NCBI RefSeq assembly: GCF_002368335.1
Contig: NZ_AP018288.1
Coordinates: 2,460,208 to 2,524,207 of the forward strand
Reading direction: 5' to 3'
Length of the DNA: 64,000 bases
Origin: Nostoc sp. NIES-4103
Lineage (GTDB): Bacteria; Cyanobacteriota; Cyanobacteriia; Cyanobacteriales; Nostocaceae
The position numbers were made by a program, and so were the translations under genes. Positions 53,675-61,061 of the stretch are shown here, piece by piece (positions within the stretch are counted from its first letter, which is position 1; each line of letters starts with the position of its first letter). The notes under the pieces are model-generated. The model saw nothing but the letters and a program-made list of their open reading frames with translations. It made no database searches and was not told the origin of the DNA.

Positions 53675-55027
53675 TTAATATCTCTCCAACAGCACCTTCA
53701 CTTCTTTTTCCAATTCCCAATCTTTCATCGCTTCCCACTCGGCTTGGCGTACTGCGATGAAAGCTTGTGAAAGTTGGGGATTTAGGGCTTGTAACAGGAT
53801 ATCGTCTTGCTGAAGATGAGCGATCGCTTTTCCTAAGTTGTCTGGTAACGGATCAATTTTATTATCTATGCGTTCTGCTTCCGGTAAATTTGCTGGGTCT
53901 TGGTTAACTGGGATTCCTGGTTTTAATTTGCGTTGCACACCGTCGAGTCCGGCTGCAATGACTGCACCCAAAGCTAAGTAAGGGTTTGCTGACGCATCCA
54001 CAGTTTTTAACTCAAAATGGCTAGGATTCTCTGTGAATTTTGGCGCGCTAGGAACTCTCACCGCTGCTTCGCGGTTATCCAGTCCCCAGCAGCAAAAAGC
54101 ACCACTCCAAAAATGAGGACGGATGCGGCGGTAAGAATTAGTACTTGGGGTAGTTAATGCCATCAGTGCAGGCAAGTGATGCAAAATGCCTGCAATAAAT
54201 TGCAACGCTACCTCAGAAAGACCGTGGACACCTTGGGAATCTGGTAAGAGATTTTTGCCATCATGCCAAAGGCTGAGATGAATGTGACAACCACTACCAG
54301 CGGCATCGGCAAAGATTTTCGGTAAGAAAGAGGCTGTAAGATTATGATGATATGCGATCGCTTTTACTGTTTCTCTAAAAGCAATCTGCCAGTCGGCTGC
54401 TAGTATTGCCTCGGTGTATCGCACGGAAATTTCTTGCTGACCAGGCCCCGATTCTGGATAATATTGTTCTACAGGTATTCCCTGGGCGATGAGTGCATCA
54501 GCAATGGCATCTATCACCGGTTGATTGATATCCATTGCTTGAGTTGAAGCAAACACTGTCGAGTCTATGGGTATGATTCCCTCAGATGTCCGGCGTAATA
54601 AATAAAACTCATTTTCAAATGCACCCCGAATTTCTAATCCTTCACGTTTCGCCGCTTCAATCATTCGTACCAGGAAATTACGGGGACAGAACGCCCAAGG
54701 AGTGCCATTGAGTACCATATTACCCATGACACGGGCGTGACCGGGAGCATAAGGTAATGAAGAGAGGCTAGACCAATCAGGTATTAAGCGGATTTCGCCT
54801 ACTGGACTGAGACCGGTTTGGGCAATGACACTATCATACATTACAGGAAATGCTTGTTGGGCAGCAGTTATGCCTACACCATGTTCAAAATAGTGAGACA
54901 GCATCTCTACATGTACAGCTTTGCCTCGGATAATGTTAGCGTTGTCGCACCAAACGATGCGGACAAAATTTACGCCAGCTTCTTCAAGAGATTTTTTGAG
55001 TTTTTTAAATTTATTGTTTTCAGCCAT
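53675..55027 (-). CDS. Glutamine synthetase-like protein (GlnA type, FluG C-terminal-like)
   Basis: The 450-residue protein has the class-I glutamine synthetase plan: a short N-terminal beta-grasp (VNFVRIVWCDNANIIRGKAV), metal/substrate Glu in FENEFYLL, AAGSGCHIHLSLW, NSYRRIRPHFWSG and a late EAAVRVPSAP. The N-terminal region is shorter than in true GlnA and lacks an adenylylation tyrosine motif, which fits gamma-glutamyl-amide or polyamine ligases and the C-terminal half of fungal FluG. It likely joins glutamate to an amine using ATP. The amidohydrolase that matches the other FluG half lies downstream on the same strand. It is not the main assimilatory GlnA. Confidence 0.85.
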   Translation of the reverse strand: MAENNKFKKLKKSLEEAGVNFVRIVWCDNANIIRGKAVHVEMLSHYFEHGVGITAAQQAFPVMYDSVIAQTGLSPVGEIRLIPDWSSLSSLPYAPGHARVMGNMVLNGTPWAFCPRNFLVRMIEAAKREGLEIRGAFENEFYLLRRTSEGIIPIDSTVFASTQAMDINQPVIDAIADALIAQGIPVEQYYPESGPGQQEISVRYTEAILAADWQIAFRETVKAIAYHHNLTASFLPKIFADAAGSGCHIHLSLWHDGKNLLPDSQGVHGLSEVALQFIAGILHHLPALMALTTPSTNSYRRIRPHFWSGAFCCWGLDNREAAVRVPSAPKFTENPSHFELKTVDASANPYLALGAVIAAGLDGVQRKLKPGIPVNQDPANLPEAERIDNKIDPLPDNLGKAIAHLQQDDILLQALNPQLSQAFIAVRQAEWEAMKDWELEKEVKVLLERY

Positions 55028-55206
55028 CGCTCAGACCATCCCCTGGTTGAGTTGATGCCATCATTCTCCCATGCTTAATATTATGTCAGGTTGAAATCAT
55101 ACAAAGATGCAAGGATGTAATGGTGTGGTAAAAGTCAGCAGTCAGCAGTTAACGCGACAAGTCTTTATAATGCCAGCGACAGCAAATTTTATAGGAGAGT
55201 AGACAA

Positions 55207-55869
55207 ATGAGTATTTATCTTGACTCCGCGATCGCATCTGAAGCCGAAGCTGCTAGAGAATTAGGTTGGGTCAAAGGCATCACCACTAACCCGACTTTGT
55301 TAGCCAAAAGCGATTTACCAGTGCAAACCATACTCAAGCGTTTAACAGAGTTAACCACTGGCCCTGTATTTTACCAGCTTACTGCCTCTGACTTGAAAGA
55401 CATGATTACAGAAGGGCGGGCGGCTTATGATATTATTGGGCAGCAAACTGTACTCAAAATTCCCGCTTCGTTAGTTGGTTTTCAAGCAGTTGCTGCACTT
55501 TCACCAGAAATTCCTTGTGCAGTTACAGCAATATATAGTGCGTCCCAAGCTGCTGTGTCTCAACAAGCCGGTGCAAAATATGCGATCGCTTACGTCAATA
55601 GAGCTACTAAACTTTTAGGTGATGGAATAGCTTTAGTGCGAGAAATGGCCAGTGTGCTAGCGGGTAGCAATACAGAAATTCTCGCAGCTAGCATCAAATC
55701 TCCCCAAGAAGCAGCCGCATCTCTACAAGCAGGCGCTCATCATCTCACCCTACCTTTAGCTATGTTACAGTCTCTCACCACTCATGAATTGTCATTGCAA
55801 ACTATTGACGAATTTGCTAAAAACGGACGTGGCATTTTGCAAGAGTTGGGAGTGGGGAGTAGGGAGTAG
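55207..55869 (+). CDS. Transaldolase family (fructose-6-phosphate aldolase-like)
   Basis: The 220-residue protein has the compact transaldolase fold: Asp6 in YLDSAIASE, the TTNPT loop (26-30) and the Schiff-base lysine Lys84 in TVLKIPAS. The short length matches the TalC/fructose-6-phosphate aldolase subgroup rather than full-length transaldolase. It acts on C3-C7 sugar phosphates in the cytoplasm. The ribosome-binding site is ATAGGAGAG before the ATG. The last five or so codons (VGSRE) lie within a heptamer-type repeat (GGGAGTA), so the C-terminus has grown into repeat sequence. It is divergent from the GS-like gene. Confidence 0.88.
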   Translation: MSIYLDSAIASEAEAARELGWVKGITTNPTLLAKSDLPVQTILKRLTELTTGPVFYQLTASDLKDMITEGRAAYDIIGQQTVLKIPASLVGFQAVAALSPEIPCAVTAIYSASQAAVSQQAGAKYAIAYVNRATKLLGDGIALVREMASVLAGSNTEILAASIKSPQEAAASLQAGAHHLTLPLAMLQSLTTHELSLQTIDEFAKNGRGILQELGVGSRE

Positions 55870-56020
55870 GGATGGGGAGATGAGGGGGATGAGGGGGATG
55901 AGGGGGAAATAATAATTCCTAACTCTTAACTCCTAACTCCTAACTTTTAACTCCTAACTCCTAACTCAGCACTTTACTATAGCTAGGGACTGGGGACTGG
56001 TGACTGGTGACTGGGTGAAA
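55853..56020. repeat. Cluster of heptamer/nonamer repeats
   Basis: In order there are GGGAGTA, GATGAGGGG, CTAACTC and GGTGACT-type repeats, starting inside the end of the transaldolase gene. They fill most of the first part of the gap to the porin gene. Confidence 0.8.
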
Positions 56021-56096
56021 ACTCTTTTCGTGTATAGGTTTTATCATCTGTTGATGTCCTAACACTACTGGCGACAGCTATATATACCAATTCTCC

Positions 56097-56149
56097 AAAA
56101 AAAAGCGTCAGATTTTACTTTCAAAGCCAAGTGAAACCTGACGTTTTTT
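56097..56149. terminator. Bidirectional terminator-like hairpin
   Basis: A-run plus GCGTCAGATTTTACTT pairs imperfectly with AAGTGAAACCTGACG plus a T-run. With A8 on one side and T6 on the other it can end both convergent transcripts (transaldolase and porin). Confidence 0.7.
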
Positions 56150-56150
56150 A

Positions 56151-56294
56151 ACGTGAGTTCGATGAACCTCTCCCTCCCGGCCTCCCTCTCCTAAAAGGCG
56201 AGGGAGGAGAAACGAAAAATCACGGTTTTACTCCCCTCTCCTATGAGGAGAGGGGTCGGGGGAGAGGTCAAAACAGTCCTTGTCGAACTCACGT
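56151..56294. repeat. 144-bp inverted-repeat element
   Basis: The ends ACGTGAGTTCGA and TCGAACTCACGT are exact 12-bp inverted repeats. The interior carries two CTCTCCT/AGGAGAG-type hairpins rich in C and G. The whole can fold into one long stem. It looks like a MITE or REP doublet between convergent genes. Confidence 0.7.
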
Positions 56295-56323
56295 CTTTTT
56301 AATTACGAATTACGAATTAGTAA

Positions 56324-58003
56324 TTAGAAATTAAAGGTGGTTCTCAGCGTACCGATGAAAGCATCTTCATTGTCATCGTTATCTTGACCACCAGGATTGG
56401 TCAACCAAATCAAACCAGGGGTAATAGAAATGTTGTCGCTGACGCGATATCTGTAGAACCCTTCAACGTGATAGGGGCGATCGCCACCAGCACCTCCCAA
56501 GTATGGTTGTGCGCCTGCAAAAATGCCTAAGAGGTTGCCTTTTTTCCCAAAATCTGGTAATGCTACCCCAGCGCCATAACTCCAAACTTCACCATCATCA
56601 TCAGCACCAAAGCCTGTGATGTCGCTATAAAGTACAAAGCCACTAATTGAGAGTTTGTCACTCGGTCTGAAAGCGGCTTCAATACCGTAGGAATTACTAG
56701 CATAAGGGTTACCACCGCCGACAAAGTTTGCTCGTGAAGTACCCACTACAGCACTGCCAACTGCACCTGCATCGAATAAAAGACTATTTCCACCATGATA
56801 TCCGTGGACGTAGGTAGCTGCTAAGGAGATGCGATCGCCAACATTCAGATTCAACTGTCCTAAAGCGGCATAGTTCCCTTCTACTAAACCTGAACCTCTA
56901 GCTGGATTATTTGCTTCAGATGCTAAATAACCCAAGGTTAATGAAGGCTTGAATGTACCACTACCACCAAAAGCCAAGTTAACACCGATACCAGCACCGC
57001 CACCGATGCGATAAATGGGGCTTTCGGAGGCAAAGGTAGATAAAGCACCGTTACCGCCATCATAATCTTCAAAGTATGGGTTGACGGTAGGAGTGTAATC
57101 GCTGTGAATACCTCCGGTAGCAGCAATGAAAATTTGCGAGTTACCTATTGGGTAGTAATACGACAACCAGTCGATAATCGCACTGTTGCCGGTATTAGGG
57201 ATGTTAAAAGTTTGAGTTCCCTCAAATGTGCCATCTGGCAAAGTTAATGCGTTGGCATTACCAGCAGCAATCCGAGTATTGAGGGTATCTTTACCTGTAA
57301 AGCTGGATTGGAAGTTGATACGAACCCGATTTTGGAAGACAGTGTTGTTTTCGTCGTCACTGCCAAAATTGTCGGTGACAGCAAAAATTGCCTCACCAAC
57401 TAACTTGGTTGTAGTGGAAAACTGATTGGCTTCCAGTTCAGCAGTACGTGCTTCTAAACTATCTACTCGACCGCGCAGAGTTGCCAATTCTGCGGAGAAT
57501 TCTTCTTGCAAACGTTGTAGAGTCGCCAAATCTTGTTTTGTTACCAAGTCAGCCGTTGCTGTAGCAATTAGTTCATTAACTCGATCCAAACAAGCATTCA
57601 AACCTGCGGCAAATTCATAACGAGTCAGTGCCCGATTACCACGGTAAACACCACTCGGATACCCTGCAATACAACCGTAGCGTTCAACTAAAGATTGTAA
57701 AGCTTGGAATGCCCAATCGGTGGGCTGTACATCTGAAAACTGAGAAACTGATGTGACCTGAGACAGTGAATTTTGACTATTGGCTTCGCTGCTGTATTTG
57801 TTAACTTGTTCTAAAACGTTATTTTGCTCAGTTTTTGCTTGGGCTACCAATTGCTGATTAGCTGTTGCGGTTGAAGCTGCTGCTGTTTTGATATTTTCAG
57901 AAGAGCTTGGTAACTCAGTAGCCATTGCACTGGCTGAAACAAACATAGTTGTTCCCAAAAGCACAGGACTGAATAACAGAGTTTTCCACAATAGATGAGA
58001 CAT
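56324..58003 (-). CDS. SLH-domain outer-membrane porin (iron-uptake porin type)
   Basis: The 559-residue protein has a signal peptide (about 1-28, cleavage near AMA), a glutamine/alanine-rich linker, an SLH domain (about 85-145: SQFSDVQPTDWAFQALQSLV, YRGNRALTRYEFAAGLNACL), a coiled coil (about 150-195) and a C-terminal beta-barrel ending in the terminal aromatic residue (TLRTTFNF). This is the cyanobacterial OprB/'iron uptake porin' architecture: the SLH part binds the peptidoglycan and the barrel forms an outer-membrane channel. The length is typical. Iron specificity is a family name and not shown by the sequence. Confidence 0.92.
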   Translation of the reverse strand: MSHLLWKTLLFSPVLLGTTMFVSASAMATELPSSSENIKTAAASTATANQQLVAQAKTEQNNVLEQVNKYSSEANSQNSLSQVTSVSQFSDVQPTDWAFQALQSLVERYGCIAGYPSGVYRGNRALTRYEFAAGLNACLDRVNELIATATADLVTKQDLATLQRLQEEFSAELATLRGRVDSLEARTAELEANQFSTTTKLVGEAIFAVTDNFGSDDENNTVFQNRVRINFQSSFTGKDTLNTRIAAGNANALTLPDGTFEGTQTFNIPNTGNSAIIDWLSYYYPIGNSQIFIAATGGIHSDYTPTVNPYFEDYDGGNGALSTFASESPIYRIGGGAGIGVNLAFGGSGTFKPSLTLGYLASEANNPARGSGLVEGNYAALGQLNLNVGDRISLAATYVHGYHGGNSLLFDAGAVGSAVVGTSRANFVGGGNPYASNSYGIEAAFRPSDKLSISGFVLYSDITGFGADDDGEVWSYGAGVALPDFGKKGNLLGIFAGAQPYLGGAGGDRPYHVEGFYRYRVSDNISITPGLIWLTNPGGQDNDDNEDAFIGTLRTTFNF

Positions 58004-58435
58004 CTTTCCGTTTTCCTCACACTTTTTACACCATTGAAGCGATCGCTAAAAGCGATTAGCTGTATTCTTTCACATCCTTTCTCAAGTGTCGATCTGCTGC
58101 TTGATTGTTAAGTTTCATGTTTTCCATCCTCTTTAAGGTTGCAGATGTGTAACAGATTTTTACTAGCTGCTTGCAACGATGCTTTTTATACTTTGTATCA
58201 AATAAGCATCCTAAGATAAAAGTGGCGATCGCAAAAGTAACACATGTAACAAAATTCCGACAGGGTGATGGAAAGATGAGGGGATGGGGGGATGGGGAGA
58301 AACAGCAATTGTTACTTTCCCATATTTAGCGATCGCACTCAAGCTGTTGTGGTAGCTTTACAAAAACGGTTGATCAAAAGCGATTCGCCCTCAAGCTAAT
58401 TTCTCAAATAAATTTAGAGTTTTCAATTTTTCTTA
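58004..58435. other. Porin promoter region
   Basis: This spacer upstream of the porin has three HIP1 or near-HIP1 sites and an AT-rich block. No gene or clear Fur-type operator was identified by eye. Confidence 0.4.
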
Positions 58436-58598
58436 GAGGATGTCTGAGAAGTATTCGGCTGTTATCTTAAGTACATTCAGATTCCCCCTAACCCCCCTTA
58501 AAAAGGGGGAAACAAGAATTAAAGTCCCCCTTTTTAAGGGGGATTTAGGGGGATCTAAACTCATTTGATACATACTTAAGGACTTTTCAGACATCCTC
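58436..58598. mobile_element. 163-bp MITE (TIR GAGGATGTCTGA...)
   Basis: The ends GAGGATGTCTGAGAAG and CTTTTCAGACATCCTC are inverted repeats with one change, flanked by TTA on both sides (58433-58435 and 58599-58601). The interior has GGGGGA/TCCCCC hairpins. A TNA-type 3-bp duplication suggests an IS5/IS1031-like parent (inference). It ends 11 bases before the stop of the thiaminase-like gene. Confidence 0.82.
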
Positions 58599-58609
58599 TT
58601 AAAGCTTCT

Positions 58610-59863
58610 TTATTGAAGTTCTTTGAGAATGCTATTGTTCATTTGTCGTCGAATAGCAGGAAAACCAGAATTAGGATAAGGTAAACCGTTTGTAATTTCT
58701 GATTTGAGAACTTTGTAGTATGGATCTTGCTTGACTTTGGGTGTTTGAAACGCACTCAGTGTTGCTGGAAGTAAGTACCTAGGAATAGCTTTTTTTCCAG
58801 CATCTTGACTCATCAAAATCCATTCCTGAGTTTGAGGTGCATTCATATATGCAGCAAAGCTGGCGGCAGCTTTTTGACAAGTTTTATTGCAATCTTTACG
58901 TAAAACAAAAGCATCAACAAATAGGATAGGATGCTTTCCTAGACCAAATGGTGCGGAAGCGATTTTCACATCTCTGGTGTTTGCACCCTGTTTCAATATA
59001 AAATTTAGCCTTTCTGAATATCCAAAAAATGCATCAACTTTACCTTCAGCAAAATCTTTAGCACTTAAATCAAAATCATTATGATAAGTTTCATCTAAGC
59101 AGGGATTCTTTCCGTTAGTTACACATTCTTGAGAAAAAGCCTTAAATTTTTGTATGACAACTTGATCAAGATTAGGTGATATAGCTGAGGCAACTTTATC
59201 TAAACCATATGTATCAGCCCATGCATCGATATAAAGAGCGGGTAGATTCCAACTACCTCTCAAATCTCCTGCTACATTTGGTGTATTTGGATTTACCTGA
59301 TCAAGAGCAAAAATTAGCTCAGTAATTGATTTTGCTTTGACAACTGATTGATCACGAGAAAAGATAAAGTGACCACAAAGCCAATGTGGAATACCATATA
59401 TTCGCTTATTCAAAGTTACAGCACTTCGGCCTGCTGGATGCCAGTCAGGTTGAGTTTGTGGTACATTCCACGCTTGAATTACATTTGATTTTACAAGGTC
59501 TCCCAATAGCAAAGTATCTATTTCTACAAGGTCATAGCCATTATTAGCTGGAGATTCAGTTAGCCATTTTTTTAAAGTATCTAACTCATAAAAACCATCA
59601 TCGTCGGTCAAAGGCTTTAGAACTAAGTCAATAGAAGGGTTCTTTTTCTCAAATTCTGTCTCTATTCTTTGAAGTAGTTTGTTGTATTTATCGTCAGCAG
59701 TATCAGGAATATATGGAAATAATGCAACACGTAAGGTATTTTTTTTAGGGCTGATTTGCGCTTTTCCAACTTGATGAAACTCATCAATACTTTGAATAGA
59801 AACAAATATACTTGTCGAAATCAGACCTAAAGCAAACCAAGCACTTTTCTGAAAAAGTTGCAT
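58610..59863 (-). CDS. Secreted thiaminase I-like protein
   Basis: The 417-residue protein has an N-terminal signal/anchor (about 8-25) and a type-II solute-binding fold. Several blocks match bacterial thiaminase I (thiamine pyridinylase) as I remember it: LRVALFPYIPD (44-54), RIYGIPHWLCGHFIFSR (154-170) with Cys163 at the nucleophile position, AFFGYSERL (278-286) with Glu284 at the catalytic base, and PRYLLPA near 363. Thiaminase I replaces the thiazole of thiamine by a base or nucleophile, outside the cell. Both catalytic residues are kept, so activity is plausible, but a thiamine-binding transport protein of the same fold is the alternative. No thiamine transporter genes are nearby. Two related MITEs flank it. 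Confidence 0.7.
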   Translation of the reverse strand: MQLFQKSAWFALGLISTSIFVSIQSIDEFHQVGKAQISPKKNTLRVALFPYIPDTADDKYNKLLQRIETEFEKKNPSIDLVLKPLTDDDGFYELDTLKKWLTESPANNGYDLVEIDTLLLGDLVKSNVIQAWNVPQTQPDWHPAGRSAVTLNKRIYGIPHWLCGHFIFSRDQSVVKAKSITELIFALDQVNPNTPNVAGDLRGSWNLPALYIDAWADTYGLDKVASAISPNLDQVVIQKFKAFSQECVTNGKNPCLDETYHNDFDLSAKDFAEGKVDAFFGYSERLNFILKQGANTRDVKIASAPFGLGKHPILFVDAFVLRKDCNKTCQKAAASFAAYMNAPQTQEWILMSQDAGKKAIPRYLLPATLSAFQTPKVKQDPYYKVLKSEITNGLPYPNSGFPAIRRQMNNSILKELQ

Positions 59864-60009
59864 ATTTTTATTCGATAAATTCTAAACTAATGAGAAAGCT
59901 TCAGTATATTATTCAGTACTTAATAGATTATAAGTGTAATTCTCTACAAAATTATGCATAGTTCGACTAAAGTTAACAAATCAGTGTAGACCGTTAACGC
60001 TGTAAGTTA

Positions 60010-60322
60010 GAGGATGTTTGAAAAGTCATGATTGATGTATCAAATATTTTTTACCCCGCCCTAACCCTCCCCTTATAAAGGGGAGCCACTGCGTTGGTGA
60101 GGCAGCCCCCGTCTTGGCTTCTGCCGAGATGGGGGACTGCCGAAAGGCTTTGCCGACAGCCTTTGCAAGTGGCGTGAGGGAACTGGATGTTTGATTTCCC
60201 CCCCTTGATAAGGGGAGCCACTGCGAAGAGCGCGCTCTGCCGACAGCCTTTGCAAGTGGCGTGGGATTAAGGGGGGTAAAAATTCGATTAAAATCACAAC
60301 ATAGGACTTTTAAAACATCCTC
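60010..60322. mobile_element. 313-bp MITE related to 58436-58598
   Basis: The ends GAGGATGTTTGAAAAG and CTTTTAAAACATCCTC form imperfect inverted repeats, flanked by TTA on both sides (60007-60009 and 60323-60325). The interior carries two REP-like GGGGAGCCACTGCG units with GTTTGCCGACAGCC-type repeats. One arm shares TGTATCAAAT with the other copy in inverted position. It has no transposase. Confidence 0.8.
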
Positions 60323-60380
60323 TTAAACCACTCCCACAAGTTGTGTAAGGCTTCTCACAAGTTACGAAGCCGATATTAAG

Positions 60381-60442
60381 AAGGGTAAAGGGAAAGTGGT
60401 AAAGGGAAAACCTCTACTCTTTAACCATTTCCCTTTACCCTT
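60381..60442. repeat. Inverted repeat AAGGGTAAAGGGAAA
   Basis: AAGGGTAAAGGGAAA and TTTCCCTTTACCCTT face each other across about 30 bases containing a partial second copy. It could form a long RNA hairpin; it belongs to no called gene. Confidence 0.6.
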
Positions 60443-60501
60443 ACAAAAATATACATAGTTCGGTTTAATCGCACCTACTTACTTACAAACAATTAGTATT
60501 A

Positions 60502-60625
60502 GGGACTTCCAGAAATTAAATTATTCAATTGTGAGAGCAAAGACGATTGTTAAATTCTTCCTCCCCTGCTTCCCCTGCTCCCCCTGCTCACCAAAGCGAT
60601 GGGATATTTTTTAGTTGGAAGTCCC
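60502..60625. mobile_element. 124-bp MITE (TIR GGGACTTCCA)
   Basis: The ends GGGACTTCCA and TGGAAGTCCC are exact 10-bp inverted repeats, flanked by TTA on both sides (60499-60501 and 60626-60628). The interior has CCCCTGCT-type short repeats. No coding sequence is inside. The TTA duplication matches the other two small elements nearby, but the ends differ. Confidence 0.7.
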
Positions 60626-60825
60626 TTACCTGCGGAATGTGGGCTAGATCCGTTATATTTATAGGTTATTAGTTGTGGTTCTACCAATTTGCAACATGAT
60701 TGCGATGGATAAATTGTCCAAAAGCTTAGCCACTAAATCTTTCACAATCACGTCACTTGGACTCGACGGCAAAACCCAAGATCCAAGGGGAAAGGTAGCC
60801 CGCCTGAAGGTCAAAACTACTGGTA

Positions 60826-60950
60826 AAAGGGACTGGGGATTGGGTATTAGGGATTGGGGATTGGGTGTGAAATTGAAAAATTATGGTGGGGGCTTTAACC
60901 CACCACCAAATTTTAAAAACTTTCCCAGTCCCCAGTCCCCAGTCCCCAGT
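60826..60950. repeat. Heptamer repeats GGGATTG and CCCAGTC
   Basis: GGGATTG/GGGTATT-type units (about 60832-60870) are followed by CCCAGTC units (60924-60950), which can pair with each other. A 122-codon frame across this area is a by-product of the repeats. Confidence 0.75.
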
Positions 60951-60957
60951 ACCAACA

Positions 60958-61011
60958 GCGGCGAGGAGTCCCCCACTATACATTTATATATAGTGGGGGA
61001 CTCCTCGCCGC
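60958..61011. promoter_or_regulatory. 23-bp perfect hairpin in the leader of the ABC gene
   Basis: GCGGCGAGGAGTCCCCCACT... is followed after eight bases by its exact 23-base complement. It ends 51 bases upstream of the ATG at 61062. With no T-run it is not a classic terminator; it could block readthrough, stabilise the mRNA or be a repeat. Confidence 0.65.
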
Positions 61012-61061
61012 GACCTGTTAAAATCCAAATAATTTTTAGTTAATATTCCTACCCGACTCCT

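Noticed and set aside
60675..61043. 122-codon frame upstream of the ABC ATPase
   Set aside because: Most of it translates heptamer repeats and the 23-bp hairpin; it is a by-product of repeat sequence.
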